This document shows positions 37,215-46,753 of a stretch of DNA of 64,000 nucleotides, in pieces. Source of the stretch: Streptomyces sp. HUAS YS2 (GTDB lineage Bacteria; Actinomycetota; Actinomycetes; Streptomycetales; Streptomycetaceae); the NCBI RefSeq assembly GCF_033343995.1, contig NZ_CP137573.1:2170001-2234000 (forward strand). The letters run 5' to 3'. The notes below the pieces were generated by a model. It was not told the origin of the DNA, ran no database searches, and saw only the letters and a list, made by a program, of their open reading frames with translations. The position numbers were made by a program, and so were the translations under genes. Each line of letters starts with the position of its first letter. Positions within the stretch are counted from its first letter, which is position 1.

Positions 37215-38105
37215 TCAGGAGGAGGGGCCGGCGAGCCAGGAGGGGTCGATGGTGCCCTCGGCGACGATGACCGCGGGACCGGTCATGTCGATCTCGCCGT
37301 TCGGGTGCTCGGTGATGACCAGCGTCCCGCCGAGCACGTCCACGGTGTACGTGACGGGCGTCCCGCTCGCCGCGGGGTCGGCGCCGTCCCGGCGGGCGGT
37401 GGCGACGGCCACGGCGCAGGCGCCGGTGCCGCAGGAGCGGGTCTCGGCGGCGCCGCGCTCGTGCACCCGCATGGCGACGTGGCGGGGGCCGCGGTCGGCG
37501 ACGAACTCGATGTTGACGCCGTCCGGGTAGACGGAGGCGGGCGCGTACGGCGGCTCCGTGTGGAGGTCTCCGGCGTGGTCCAGGGAGTCGACGAACGCGA
37601 CGGCGTGCGGGTTGCCCATGTTCACGTTGCGGGCGGACCAGCTGCGGCCGTCGACGGTGACCGTGACGCTCTCCTCGGGGAGCACGGCGCGGCCCATGGC
37701 GACGGTGACGGAGCCGTCCTTGTCGAGGTGGACGCGCTTGACGCCGCCCCGGGTGGCGACGGCGACCTCGCCGGCGGTGACGTGTCCGGCGTGCTCCAGG
37801 TAGCGGGCGAAGACCCGGACCCCGTTGCCGCACATCTCGGCGACCGAGCCGTCCGCGTTGCGGTAGTCCATGAACCACTCGGCCTCGTCGGCCAGGTCCT
37901 TGGCCTCCGGGTGGGCGGCGCTGCGGACCACGTGCAGCACTCCGTCGCCGCCGATGCCGGCCCGGCGGTCGCAGAGCCGGGCGACGTCCGCCGGGGACAG
38001 GGCCACGGCGTTGTCCGGGTCCGGGACGATCACGAAGTCGTTCTCGGTGCCGTGGCCCTTGAGGAAGGCGAGCGGCGCGTTCTGGGTGCTGGTCACGCGA
38101 TCCAT
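37215..38105 (-). CDS. dapF: diaminopimelate epimerase
   Basis: A 296-residue enzyme converting LL- to meso-diaminopimelate, the last but one step to lysine and a source of peptidoglycan cross-links. Both catalytic cysteines are clear: MCGNGVRVFARYL near residue 94 and SCGTGACAVAVA near 227. It is a PLP-independent enzyme of two similar halves. Full length, with the ATG start near base 38105. The gene for a small membrane protein precedes it by 41 bp on the same strand, so they may be co-transcribed. Confidence 0.96.
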   Translation of the reverse strand: MDRVTSTQNAPLAFLKGHGTENDFVIVPDPDNAVALSPADVARLCDRRAGIGGDGVLHVVRSAAHPEAKDLADEAEWFMDYRNADGSVAEMCGNGVRVFARYLEHAGHVTAGEVAVATRGGVKRVHLDKDGSVTVAMGRAVLPEESVTVTVDGRSWSARNVNMGNPHAVAFVDSLDHAGDLHTEPPYAPASVYPDGVNIEFVADRGPRHVAMRVHERGAAETRSCGTGACAVAVATARRDGADPAASGTPVTYTVDVLGGTLVITEHPNGEIDMTGPAVIVAEGTIDPSWLAGPSS

Positions 38106-38145
38106 CGTACGGGTGGAGTACGACGCCGGGCCGGGTACGGGCCGC

Positions 38146-38643
38146 TCAGCGGAGCCGGGCGACCCGCCAGACCGCCAGGGCCACGAGGACGGCGCTGACG
38201 CCCACGTACAGGGCGAGGACCCGCCAGTCGGGGCGCTCGCCGGAGCCGCGGGCGGGCAGGCCGGGCCAGGTGTGACCGACCTTGCGGGCGGCCATCATGC
38301 CCCAGCCGGCGGCGCAGGAGCTGATCAGCAGGCCCAGCATGGCGGCGACCGGGCCGCCCTCGCCGGAGCCGAAGGCGAGCGGGAAGGCGAACATCAGGGA
38401 GCCGAGCGCCGCCAGTCCGACGATGGGCGCGAGCTGCCAGATCCGCAGCCGCCGCTGGGGGCGGAGTTCGACCTCGACCTCGTCGGCGGCGACCTCGACC
38501 GAGGAGCCCTGGGCGTCGTCGGGGCCGTCCGGGGTCAGACCCGGAGCGTCCGCGTCCCGGGCGCCGCCGCGGATCGCGCCGAGCGCGCCGTCACGTGCGT
38601 CCCGAGCGTCGTGATGTTCTCTGTCACGAGGGCCGGCCTCCAT
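38146..38643 (-). CDS. small membrane protein of unknown function
   Basis: About 165 residues: an 80-residue Asp/Gly-rich cytoplasmic-looking leader, then LAPIVGLAALGSLMFAFPLAFGSG, AAMLGLLISSCAAGWGMMAA and ALYVGVSAVLVALAVW as three membrane spans. Start uncertain: ATG at 38643 and GTG at 38649 follow GGGGAGGG, while a GTG at 38673 would include that site. No family recognised. It sits between miaA and dapF, both on the same strand. Confidence 0.75.
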   Translation of the reverse strand: MEAGPRDREHHDARDARDGALGAIRGGARDADAPGLTPDGPDDAQGSSVEVAADEVEVELRPQRRLRIWQLAPIVGLAALGSLMFAFPLAFGSGEGGPVAAMLGLLISSCAAGWGMMAARKVGHTWPGLPARGSGERPDWRVLALYVGVSAVLVALAVWRVARLR

Positions 38644-38751
38644 CGCCACGCGCCCTCCCCACTCGGACTCCACTTGGTCGATCGATGCTCGATGATGGCA
38701 CGGCCCCGACCGCCGAACTGACGGGCAGGGCGTCCCGATGCCATCACGTGA

Positions 38752-39690
38752 TCAGGCTGTAACCGCTCGTTCGACCAACGTCAGCGCTCGGCCCGGGAGT
38801 TCCCCCCGGTCCTCTGCGGCACCGCTGAGCCAGTGCACCCGCGTGTCGCGCCGGAACCAGGAGTCCTGCCGGCGCGCGAAGCGCTTGGTGGCGCGCACGG
38901 TCTCGGCGCGCGCCTCCTCCTCGGTGCACTCCCCCGCGAGCGCCGCGAGCACCTGCTGGTAGCCCAGGGCGCGGGAGGCGGTGCGTCCCTCGCGCAGGCC
39001 GACGGCCTCCAGGGCGCGCACCTCGTCGACGAGTCCGGCCTCCCACATGCGGTCCACCCGCTGGGTGATGCGTTCGTCGAGCTCGGGGCGGCCGACGTCG
39101 ACGCCGATCTGCACGGTGTCGTAGACGGAGTCGGGGCCCGGCAGGTTCGCGGTGAAGGGCTTGCCGGTGATCTCGATGACCTCAAGGGCGCGGACGATCC
39201 GACGGCCGTTGCTGGGCAGGATCGCGCGGGCCGCCTCGGGGTCCGCGGCGGCGAGCCGGGTGTGCAGCACGCCGGAGCCGCGCTCCTCCAGCTCGGCCTC
39301 CAGGCGGGCGCGGACGGCGGGGTCGGTGCCGGGGAACTCCAGGGCGTCGACGGCGCCGCGCACGTACAGGCCGGAACCGCCGACGAGGACCGGGGTACGG
39401 CCGGCGGCGAGCAGCCGGTCGATCTCGGCGCGGGCAAGCCGCTGGTACTCGGCGACGCTGGCGGCCTCGGTGACGTCCCAGATGTCGAGGAGGTGGTGCG
39501 GGATCCCGCCGCGCTCCTCCTCCGTCAGCTTGGCGGTGCCGATGTCCATCCCGCGGTAGAGCTGCATGGAGTCTGCGTTGACGACCTCGCCGCCGAGCTG
39601 CTGGGCGAGGTGGACGCCCAGATCGGACTTACCGGCCGCTGTGGGGCCGACGACGGCGATGACCCGCGGGGCGGGAGCTGCACTTCTCAC
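38752..39690 (-). CDS. miaA: tRNA dimethylallyltransferase
   Basis: A 312-residue enzyme that adds a dimethylallyl group to A37 of tRNAs reading UNN codons. Its P-loop is VGPTAAGKSDLG near residue 15, followed by NADSMQLYRGMDIGTAKL, the conserved substrate segment, and SGLYVRGAVDAL. The C-terminal ATKRFARRQDSWFRRD segment contacts the tRNA anticodon loop. A GTG start at 39690 gives the family length; the open frame extends 45 nt further. MiaB, the next enzyme in the same modification, is encoded 1.2 kb away on the same strand. Confidence 0.95.
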   Translation of the reverse strand: MRSAAPAPRVIAVVGPTAAGKSDLGVHLAQQLGGEVVNADSMQLYRGMDIGTAKLTEEERGGIPHHLLDIWDVTEAASVAEYQRLARAEIDRLLAAGRTPVLVGGSGLYVRGAVDALEFPGTDPAVRARLEAELEERGSGVLHTRLAAADPEAARAILPSNGRRIVRALEVIEITGKPFTANLPGPDSVYDTVQIGVDVGRPELDERITQRVDRMWEAGLVDEVRALEAVGLREGRTASRALGYQQVLAALAGECTEEEARAETVRATKRFARRQDSWFRRDTRVHWLSGAAEDRGELPGRALTLVERAVTA

Positions 39691-39791
39691 CGTCCCAGTC
39701 TCCCAAACCTCGGACGGCGCATTGTCCGCCCGCACGAGTACGCTGTTGATTCAGGTTGATATGGGCGTTTTCTACCGAAGGTGGTGACCCG

Positions 39792-39992
39792 ATGGGCCTG
39801 ATGGATTCCCTGAAGAACAAGGTGTCCCAGTTGGCCGAGCGGCACGAGGAGAAGATCGACCAGGGCCTGGACAAGGCCGCGCGGATGGTCGACTCGACGA
39901 CCAAGGGCAAGTACAGCACCAAGATCCACTCAGGCACGGGCAAGGCCAAGGGCGCCGTCGGCAAGATGGCCCACAAGGAGCGCGAAGACTAG
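39792..39992 (+). CDS. antitoxin-like protein (MT0933/Rv0909 family)
   Basis: A 66-residue, very Lys/Glu-rich protein beginning MGLMDSLKNKVSQLAERHEE, with IDQGLDKAARMVDSTTKGKY, the pattern of the MT0933-like antitoxin family. AAGGTGGTGA precedes the ATG at good spacing. It is the only plus-strand gene in this stretch. No partner toxin gene is next to it: the neighbours are miaA, divergent, and the extradiol dioxygenase-like gene, convergent. The label is therefore family similarity only; it may instead be a small structural or stress protein. Confidence 0.8.
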   Translation: MGLMDSLKNKVSQLAERHEEKIDQGLDKAARMVDSTTKGKYSTKIHSGTGKAKGAVGKMAHKERED

Positions 39993-40051
39993 GACGCGGC
40001 AGTCCGTCCGGTGCCGCGCCGTCCGGTTACGCGTCGTCCGCCGCTCCGGCG

Positions 40052-40777
40052 TCAGGACCAGGCGGCGACGAAGTAGCCGACCCCGTACGGCGCGTCCTCG
40101 TGCAGCAGGCGGCCGTCGAGCCCGGCGCCCTCGGCGGCCCCGGCGAGCACCTGCCAGGGCGCCCGGCCGGCCACCTGGAGTTCGTGCGCGAGGTCCTCGT
40201 CCAGCGCCAGCAGGGCCTCGGTGTCCGCGGCTGCGAGCGCCCGGCCCGCCGCCGCGTCGAACGGGGCGGCGCGCTCGTCGAGGTACCCGGGGGCCTTCAG
40301 GGTGCGGCAGGCGCTGCCGTCGCCCATCACCAGCAGGGCGACCCGTCCGGCCGACGCGGCCAGCCCGCGGCCCTCGGCGGCGCAGGCCGCGGCGTCCAGC
40401 CGCTCGCCGACCGCGAGCCCGGTCGCGGGCGCGGCGGCCCACCGCTCCCGGTCCAGGAGCCATGCGGCGACGGCGAGGGACGCGGGCAGCGGACGCCCGC
40501 CGTCGGGGAGCCTGCCCTCGGGGAGCCCGCTGCCGAGCCGTACGGAGAGGTCGGCGCCGAACCCCGCGAAGGAGCCGGCCGAGCCCTCCGGGAAGGACTC
40601 ACGGCCGGTGCCGCCGGCCGGGCCGACCACGTACAGCCGGTCGGGGCGGGAGGCGGCGAGCACGCCGACGGCGTCCGCGCAGGCGGTCCGGGCGGCGTCG
40701 AGTTCCGGCGCGGCCCCGGACGCGACCTGGGGCACGAGCAGCGGAGGGCAAGGGCAGACGGCTGCGGCGACAAGCAT
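40052..40777 (-). CDS. class III extradiol dioxygenase subunit B-like protein
   Basis: A 241-residue protein starting MLVAAAVCPCPPLLVPQVA, with ASRPDRLYVVGPAGG, the fold of LigB/MEMO-type proteins. Known family members lack the dioxygenase iron site; here too the usual histidines are not obvious. It sits between miaA and miaB, a position I recall as conserved in Streptomyces. The function is unknown; the C-terminus (LLHEDAPYGVGYFVAAW) is highly conserved in my memory of the family. Confidence 0.8.
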   Translation of the reverse strand: MLVAAAVCPCPPLLVPQVASGAAPELDAARTACADAVGVLAASRPDRLYVVGPAGGTGRESFPEGSAGSFAGFGADLSVRLGSGLPEGRLPDGGRPLPASLAVAAWLLDRERWAAAPATGLAVGERLDAAACAAEGRGLAASAGRVALLVMGDGSACRTLKAPGYLDERAAPFDAAAGRALAAADTEALLALDEDLAHELQVAGRAPWQVLAGAAEGAGLDGRLLHEDAPYGVGYFVAAWS

Positions 40778-40844
40778 GATCCGCAGCCTACTGCGCGGCG
40801 CCGTTCCCGGCCGTACGGTCAGCGGCTCCCGCCCGGCCGTGCGG

Positions 40845-42365
40845 TCAGTGGCTCCCGCAGGCGGGGGCGGAGGCTGCCGGGAGCGGCTCCGGGACGCCGA
40901 TCTTCGGCAGACCCAGGAGGACGCCGGCGGGCTTGGCCGCGGCCGCCTCCGTGCGCTTCTGCCAGGCGTCGCCCGCGCGGGTGCGGCGGACCGAGGCGAC
41001 CTGGCCCTCGGCCAGCAGGTGGTGCGGGGCGGCGTAGGTGATCTCGACGGTCACCATGTCGCCCGGGCGCACGTCCTCGTCCGGCTTGGTGAAGTGGACG
41101 AGACGGTTGTCGGGGGCGCGGCCGGAGAGGCGGTGGGTGGCGCCGTCCTTGCGGCCCTCGCCCTCGGCGACCATGACCTCCAGGGTGCGGCCGACCTGCT
41201 TCTTGTTCTCCTCCCAGGAGATCTCCTCCTGGAGGGCGACGAGGCGCTCGTAGCGCGCCTGCACGACCTCCTTGGGGATCTGGTCCTCCATCTCGGCGGC
41301 CGGGGTGCCGGGGCGCTTGGAGTACTGGAAGGTGAAGGCGTTCGCGAAGCGGGCCTCGCGGACCGCGTGCATGGTCTGCTCGAAGTCCTCCTCGGTCTCG
41401 CCGGGGAAGCCCACGATGATGTCGGTGGAGATGGCCGCGTGCGGGATGGCGGCGCGGACCTTCTCGATGATCCCGAGGAAACGCTCCTGCCGGTACGAGC
41501 GGCGCATCGCCCGCAGGACCGTGTCCGAGCCGGACTGCAGCGGCATGTGCAGCTGCGGCATCACGTTCGGGGTCTCGGCCATCGCGGCGATCACGTCGTC
41601 GGTGAAGTCGCGGGGGTGCGGGGAGGTGAAGCGGACCCGCTCCAGGCCCTCGATCTCGCCGCAGGCGCGCAGCAGCTTGGAGAAGGCCTCGCGGTCGCCC
41701 AGGTCGGAGCCGTACGCGTTCACGTTCTGGCCGAGCAGGGTGATCTCGGAGACGCCCTCACCGACCAGCGCCTCGATCTCGGCGAGGATGTCGCCGGGGC
41801 GGCGGTCCTCCTCCTTGCCGCGCAGGGCCGGGACGATGCAGAACGTACAGGTGTTGTTGCAGCCCACGGAGATGGACACCCAGGCCGCGTAGGCGGACTC
41901 GCGACGGGTCGGCAGCGTGGAGGGGAAGGCCTCCAGCGACTCGGCGATCTCGACCTGCGCCTCCTCCTGGACGCGGGCGCGCTCCAGCAGGACCGGCAGC
42001 TTGCCGATGTTGTGGGTGCCGAAGACCACGTCGACCCAAGGAGCCTTGGTGACGATGGTGTCGCGGTCCTTCTGGGCCAGGCAGCCGCCGACGGCGATCT
42101 GCATCCCGGGCCGGGACGCCTTCCGCGGGGCCAGCCGGCCGAGGTTGCCGTACAGCTTGTTGTCGGCGTTCTCCCGGACCGCGCAGGTGTTGAAGACCAC
42201 CACGTCGGCGTCGCCGTCGGAGCCCTCGGGGGCGCGGACGTAGCCGGCGTCCTCCAGCAGACCGGAGAGCCGCTCGGAGTCGTGGACGTTCATCTGGCAC
42301 CCGTAGGTACGCACTTCGTAGGTTCGCTGGACGTCCACTGCCTGGCTCCGGTCGCTGATGGTCAT
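40845..42365 (-). CDS. miaB: tRNA-2-methylthio-N6-dimethylallyladenosine synthase
   Basis: A 506-residue radical SAM methylthiotransferase that converts i6A37 to ms2i6A37. The N-terminal domain supplies one Fe-S cluster: [13 protein letters not shown] near residue 25, NTCAVRENA near 60 and GGCLAQKD near 94. The radical SAM cluster is [19 protein letters not shown] near 160. A TRAM domain closes the protein near residues 390-460. ATG at 42365 gives MTISDRSQA; the frame continues upstream as a shadow and no clear Shine-Dalgarno sequence is visible. A 42-residue C-terminal Ala-rich tail is a Streptomyces feature. Confidence 0.96.
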   Translation of the reverse strand: MTISDRSQAVDVQRTYEVRTYGCQMNVHDSERLSGLLEDAGYVRAPEGSDGDADVVVFNTCAVRENADNKLYGNLGRLAPRKASRPGMQIAVGGCLAQKDRDTIVTKAPWVDVVFGTHNIGKLPVLLERARVQEEAQVEIAESLEAFPSTLPTRRESAYAAWVSISVGCNNTCTFCIVPALRGKEEDRRPGDILAEIEALVGEGVSEITLLGQNVNAYGSDLGDREAFSKLLRACGEIEGLERVRFTSPHPRDFTDDVIAAMAETPNVMPQLHMPLQSGSDTVLRAMRRSYRQERFLGIIEKVRAAIPHAAISTDIIVGFPGETEEDFEQTMHAVREARFANAFTFQYSKRPGTPAAEMEDQIPKEVVQARYERLVALQEEISWEENKKQVGRTLEVMVAEGEGRKDGATHRLSGRAPDNRLVHFTKPDEDVRPGDMVTVEITYAAPHHLLAEGQVASVRRTRAGDAWQKRTEAAAAKPAGVLLGLPKIGVPEPLPAASAPACGSH

Positions 42366-42489
42366 GCCACAAGGGTAGGCGGTACCGGGAGCAAGTCCCG
42401 ACCGCTTTCCCGGCGGCCCCGGGGCGCCCGCCTGGCGTCCCCACGCCATGGCCTGGCCGTTACGGGGAGTGAGGTGGCAGGATCGTCGC

Positions 42490-43488
42490 ATGTTCGCGTC
42501 CCTGTCCCGTTTCGCCCGCCGTCGGGCCGTCCAGGTGTCGGCCGCGCTCGCGGTGGTGTGCGGGCTGCTGGCGTGGTGGCTGCTGCCGGTGGGCAGCCCC
42601 GAGCCGAGCGGGAAGATCACCTTCAGCACGGGTGTGCCCACCGGGGTGTACCAGAAGTACGGCGAGCTGCTCCAGCAGGCGCTCGCCCAGGATCTCCCGG
42701 ACGTGTCGATAACGCTGCGCAACAGCGAGGGCTCCCAGCAGAACCTCGCCCGGCTGGCCTCGGGCGAGGCGGACTTCACGGTGGCGACGGCGGACGCCGT
42801 GGCCCAGTACCAGCGCGACCAGAAGCCCGGCGCCGCGCAGCTGCGCGGCCTGGCCCGGCTGTACGACGACTACGTGCAGCTCGTCGTCCCCAAGTCGTCC
42901 ACGGCAACCTCCGTTGCCGACCTGAAGGGGCTGCGGGTCGGGGTCGGGCAGCAGGGCTCGGGCGTCCGCTTGATCGCCGACCGGGTGCTGAGCGCCGCCG
43001 GGCTGCACCCGGACACCGACATCAGACCGGTCTCGGCCGGCATCGACACCATGCCCGAACTCCTGGAGCGCGGAAAGCTGGACGCGTTCTTCTGGTCGGG
43101 CGGCCTGCCCACCGCGGCCGTGCAGGATCTCTCCGAGCGGACCCCGATCCGTCTCGTGCCGCTGGACGCGAAGCTCGTGTCCACGCTGCACGACTCCGGC
43201 GAGTCCACCCGGTACTACCGCTCCGCGGTCATCCCCGCCGACGCCTACCTGCTCGCGCAGGACGGGCAGCGGGTGGAGACGCTGGCCGTGGCGAACCTGC
43301 TGGTCACCACGGCACGTACCGATCCGGACATGGCCGAGGGCTTCACCCGCACGGTGATCAGAAGCCGCGACCGGATCGGCAGCCAGGTCCACCCGGCCCA
43401 GCTGGTGGACCTGCGCAGCGCGATCTACACGGAGCCGCTGTCGCTGCACGAGGGCGCGCGGCGCTACTACCGGTCCCTGAAGCCCTGA
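42490..43488 (+). CDS. TAXI-family TRAP solute-binding protein
   Basis: A 332-residue protein with a single N-terminal membrane helix ([17 protein letters not shown]) and a binding-protein domain starting [20 protein letters not shown], the TAXI signature. [17 protein letters not shown] and [20 protein letters not shown] are further family blocks. TAXI proteins normally serve TRAP transporters for C4-dicarboxylates or glutamate. No TRAP membrane subunit is encoded in the window. The next gene, gluK, is on the opposite strand and its 3' end overlaps this one by 22 bp, so a joint sensory role with GluK is conceivable. Confidence 0.88.
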   Translation: MFASLSRFARRRAVQVSAALAVVCGLLAWWLLPVGSPEPSGKITFSTGVPTGVYQKYGELLQQALAQDLPDVSITLRNSEGSQQNLARLASGEADFTVATADAVAQYQRDQKPGAAQLRGLARLYDDYVQLVVPKSSTATSVADLKGLRVGVGQQGSGVRLIADRVLSAAGLHPDTDIRPVSAGIDTMPELLERGKLDAFFWSGGLPTAAVQDLSERTPIRLVPLDAKLVSTLHDSGESTRYYRSAVIPADAYLLAQDGQRVETLAVANLLVTTARTDPDMAEGFTRTVIRSRDRIGSQVHPAQLVDLRSAIYTEPLSLHEGARRYYRSLKP

Positions 43489-44897
43489 TCCACAGGTGAG
43501 TCCGGGGCCGGCAGGGCACTGCGCGGCATCGTCACCGTCACCCGCAGGCCGTGCGGCTCGTTCGGCGCGTACCCGATCGTGGCGCCGCCCGCGGCGAGCA
43601 GGGCGCGGGTGATGGACAGACCGAGGCCGGAGCCCTTGACGTTCTGGTGGCGGTTGCTGCGCCAGAAGCGGTCGCCGACGCGGGTCAGCTCCTCGTCGGT
43701 CAGGCCAGGGCCGTGATCGGCGACCACGATCGTCGACGTCTCGCCGTCGGCGGCCACCCGGACGGTGACCTCCTCGCCCTCCGGGGTGAACTTCAGCGCG
43801 TTGTCGATCACCGCGTCGAGGGCGCTGGACAGCGCCACCGGGTCCGCCCAGGCGGTCACCGCGCCGACCTCGCCGGTGAGCCGGACGCCCTTCTCCTCGG
43901 CCAGCGGCCGCCAGGCGTCCAGCCGCTCGGCCGTGAGCGCGCCGATGTCGGTGAGCCGGAGGTCGGCGGCGACGTGCTCGGCGAGCGCCAGGTCGAGCAG
44001 GTCGTCGAGGACCTGGGCGAGCCGCTTGCCCTCGGTGCGCACCGAGGCGATCTCCTCGTTGCCCTCGGGGAGTTCGAGCGCGAGCAGCTCGATCCGCAGC
44101 AGCAGCGCGGCGAGGGGGTTGCGCAACTGGTGGGAGGCGTCGGCCACGAACGCCCGCTGCTGCTCCAGGACGTCCTCGACGTTGTCGGCCATCTCGTTGA
44201 ACGACCGGGCGAGTCGCCGCAGTTCGGGCGGTCCACCGGCGGCGGCGACGCGGGACTTCATCCGCCCGGTGGCGATGTCGTGGGTGACCGCGTCGAGCAC
44301 GCGCACCGGCCGCAGCACCCAGCCGGTGAGCCGGAAGGCCGCGCCGACGGCGACCAGCATCGCGGCGACCTCGCCGGCCGCGATGAGCAGCCAGCCGTGC
44401 AGGATCCGCGAACGCAGCTGTCCGGTGGGCGAGTCGGTGACGACGACGGCGACGACGTCGCCGTCCCGTACCACCGGGGAGGCCATCGCGAGGCGGGCGT
44501 TCCGCTGCCAGGGCCAGACCTGCGAGGGGTCGTGGCTGCGCCGGCCGAGCAGCGCCTCCTTGAAGGCCCGGCGCCCCTCCCCGTCGTACGGGACGACCCA
44601 GCCGTCCGGGGCGGCGGCCATGGCCAGGTTGTCGCGGTAGAAGACGCCCGCCCGGATCCCGTACACGTCGTGATAGCTGTTCAGTTCGCCGATCAGGGTC
44701 GCCCGGCGCTCGTCGATCCCGGGGTCGTTCTCGGTGACGAACTGGGCCAGAGCGGCGAAGCGGGCGGCGTCGTCCAGCCGGTCGACGACCACCCGCTGCT
44801 GCTCGGCGGCGGCCAGGCTGGCGGCGAGCGGGAAGCCGAGCGCCAGCAGCACCCCGGCCATCAGCACGATGAGCAGCGGAAGAAGACGTGTACGCAC
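43467..44897 (-). CDS. gluK: sensor histidine kinase GluK (glutamate-sensing type)
   Basis: A 476-residue membrane kinase: TM1 at about residues 6-29, an extracytoplasmic sensor of about 140 residues, TM2 near 170-190, HAMP, then DASHQLRNPLAALLLRIE (H box), DAVIDNALKFTPEG (N box) and VADHGPGL with GSGLGLSITRALL (G boxes). In S. coelicolor the pair next to gluABCD is known as GluR/GluK and responds to glutamate; the same name is used here because of identical neighbourhood. GTG start close to the end of the regulator gene (6 bp gap), so both are translated from one mRNA. Confidence 0.88.
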   Translation of the reverse strand: MRTRLLPLLIVLMAGVLLALGFPLAASLAAAEQQRVVVDRLDDAARFAALAQFVTENDPGIDERRATLIGELNSYHDVYGIRAGVFYRDNLAMAAAPDGWVVPYDGEGRRAFKEALLGRRSHDPSQVWPWQRNARLAMASPVVRDGDVVAVVVTDSPTGQLRSRILHGWLLIAAGEVAAMLVAVGAAFRLTGWVLRPVRVLDAVTHDIATGRMKSRVAAAGGPPELRRLARSFNEMADNVEDVLEQQRAFVADASHQLRNPLAALLLRIELLALELPEGNEEIASVRTEGKRLAQVLDDLLDLALAEHVAADLRLTDIGALTAERLDAWRPLAEEKGVRLTGEVGAVTAWADPVALSSALDAVIDNALKFTPEGEEVTVRVAADGETSTIVVADHGPGLTDEELTRVGDRFWRSNRHQNVKGSGLGLSITRALLAAGGATIGYAPNEPHGLRVTVTMPRSALPAPDSPVDQGFRDR

Positions 44898-44903
44898 GGA
44901 GGA

Positions 44904-45608
44904 CTACGCGGCCGGCACGACCAGGCGGTAGCCGACGCCCCGCACGGTCTCGATCAGGGCGGGCATGCGCAGCTTGGACCGCAGCGAGGCGACGTGCACC
45001 TCCAGCGTGCGACCGGTCCCCTCCCAACTGGTGCGCCACACCTCGCTGATGATCTGCTCCCGCCGGAAGACCACGCCTGGCCGCTGGGCGAGCAGCGCGA
45101 GCAGGTCGAACTCCTTACGGGTGAGCGGCACCGGCGCGCCGTCGACGCTGACGCGACGGGTGGGCAGCTCGATGGTGACGGCGCCCAGGCGCAGCGCGGT
45201 CTCCTCGCCGGCCGGGCCGGTCTCCTCGCCGCCGGAGGTGCGCCGGCTGACCGCGTGGATGCGGGCGAGCAGCTCCCCGGTGTCGTACGGCTTCACGACG
45301 TAGTCGTCCGCGCCGAGGTTGAGTCCGTGTATCCGGGAGCGCACGTCCGCGCGCGCGGTGACCATGATCACCGGGGTGCTGGTGAGCTTCCGGATCCGGC
45401 CGCAGACCTGGTAGCCGTCCTGGTCGGGCAGGCCGAGGTCGAGCAGGATCACCCCGTACGAGGGGCGCTCCCCGTGCGCGGCGGGCAGGACGGCCTGCAG
45501 GGCCTCCTCGCCGTTGCGGGCATGGGTCACGGCGAAGCCGTGCTTCGCGAGCACCGCCGACAGGGCGGCGGCGACATGGTCGTCGTCCTCGACGAGCAGC
45601 AGTCTCAT
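44904..45608 (-). CDS. gluR: OmpR-family response regulator GluR
   Basis: A 234-residue regulator. Receiver: acidic pair LVEDDD near residue 5, phosphoacceptor Asp in VILLDLGLPDQDG near 57, Lys in DDYVVKPYDT. C-terminal winged helix: TRKEFDLLALLAQRPGVVF and TSWEGTGRTLEVHVASLRSKL. In S. coelicolor the orthologue at this position activates gluA. The 309-bp divergent gap to gluA holds repeats that may be its sites. ATG start is the first codon of the frame. Confidence 0.9.
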   Translation of the reverse strand: MRLLLVEDDDHVAAALSAVLAKHGFAVTHARNGEEALQAVLPAAHGERPSYGVILLDLGLPDQDGYQVCGRIRKLTSTPVIMVTARADVRSRIHGLNLGADDYVVKPYDTGELLARIHAVSRRTSGGEETGPAGEETALRLGAVTIELPTRRVSVDGAPVPLTRKEFDLLALLAQRPGVVFRREQIISEVWRTSWEGTGRTLEVHVASLRSKLRMPALIETVRGVGYRLVVPAA

Positions 45609-45917
45609 GGCCCCCCTCCGGTGGCTCTGCGAGTGGTCGGTGCGGTCGCTTCCAGCGTTCTGTGCTCACGTAAGTGATCGCGCGGTGCATACCTATGTAC
45701 CAGTGCATGAACGCCGATGGGCGGCGTCACAGTCAAGTGTCCCCCTGTTACACCCGGGGTTCTGTTATGCACCCGGTACGCCGCGAGCGGCGCGGTTCAC
45801 GCAGTGTGTCCGGTTGCGGCCGGATCGTTATGCTCAATTTCCGCTCAGATGTAATGACGCTCGTCACGCCTGGTGCCTAGTGTCCTCTCCAACCGAGGAG
45901 GACGGAGCAAGAAGCCG
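45609..45917. other. 309-bp divergent control region between gluR and gluA
   Basis: No gene seen. It contains direct repeats of CTGTTA-ACCCGG type (45745-45757 and 45762-45776), an inverted repeat CGCCGC-GA-GCGGCG (45779-45792), and TGACGCTCGTCA (45855-45866). These may be GluR sites or promoter elements. Confidence 0.6.
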
Positions 45918-46703
45918 ATGAGCGGAGTGTCAGTGACCAAGGGTTCGGAAGACGCCGCGCCGGCGGTGGGCGACCTGGTCGTGCTGTCCGACGTCAACAA
46001 GCACTTCGGCGCGCTGCATGTGCTCCAGGACATCGACCTGACCATCGCCCGTGGCGAGGTCGTGGTCGTCATCGGGCCTTCCGGGTCCGGCAAGTCCACG
46101 CTGTGCCGCACGATCAACCGCCTGGAGACGATCGACAACGGCAGCATCACCATCGACGGCAAGCCGCTGCCCCAGGAGGGCAAGGAGTTGGCGCGGCTGC
46201 GTGCCGATGTCGGCATGGTCTTCCAGTCGTTCAACCTGTTCGCGCACAAGACCGTGCTCGAGAACGTGATGCTGGGTCAGATCAAGGTCCGCAAGGCCGA
46301 CAAGAAGGCCGCGGAGACCAAGGCCCGCACCCTGCTCGACCGGGTGGGTGTCGGCACGCAGGCGGACAAGTACCCGGCCCAGCTCTCCGGCGGACAGCAG
46401 CAACGCGTCGCGATCGCACGGGCGTTGGCGATGGACCCCAAGGTCATGCTGTTCGACGAGCCCACCTCGGCCCTCGACCCCGAGATGATCAACGAGGTGC
46501 TCGAGGTGATGCAGCAACTGGCGCGCGACGGGATGACGATGGTCGTCGTCACCCACGAGATGGGCTTCGCCCGCTCCGCCGCCAACCGCGTCGTGTTCAT
46601 GGCCGACGGCAAGATCGTCGAGCAGGCGACGCCGGACGAGTTCTTCAGCAACCCGCGCAGCGACCGGGCCAAGGACTTCCTGTCGAAGATCCTGCACCAC
46701 TGA
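45918..46703 (+). CDS. gluA: glutamate ABC transporter ATP-binding protein
   Basis: A 261-residue ABC ATPase. Walker [14 protein letters not shown] near residue 52, Q-loop [14 protein letters not shown] near 100, signature [15 protein letters not shown] near 153, Walker [12 protein letters not shown] and the switch HEMGF. It powers uptake through GluC/GluD. The sequence and operon order match the high-affinity glutamate importer of corynebacteria and streptomycetes (GluABCD). ATG at 45918 is chosen because it gives the family N-terminus; GGAGGACGGAG precedes it at somewhat longer distance. Transcribed divergently from gluR. Confidence 0.94.
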   Translation: MSGVSVTKGSEDAAPAVGDLVVLSDVNKHFGALHVLQDIDLTIARGEVVVVIGPSGSGKSTLCRTINRLETIDNGSITIDGKPLPQEGKELARLRADVGMVFQSFNLFAHKTVLENVMLGQIKVRKADKKAAETKARTLLDRVGVGTQADKYPAQLSGGQQQRVAIARALAMDPKVMLFDEPTSALDPEMINEVLEVMQQLARDGMTMVVVTHEMGFARSAANRVVFMADGKIVEQATPDEFFSNPRSDRAKDFLSKILHH

Positions 46704-46753
46704 CGACGGTCCCTGAGAATGACCAACGACCTACGACACAAGGGATGTTCACC

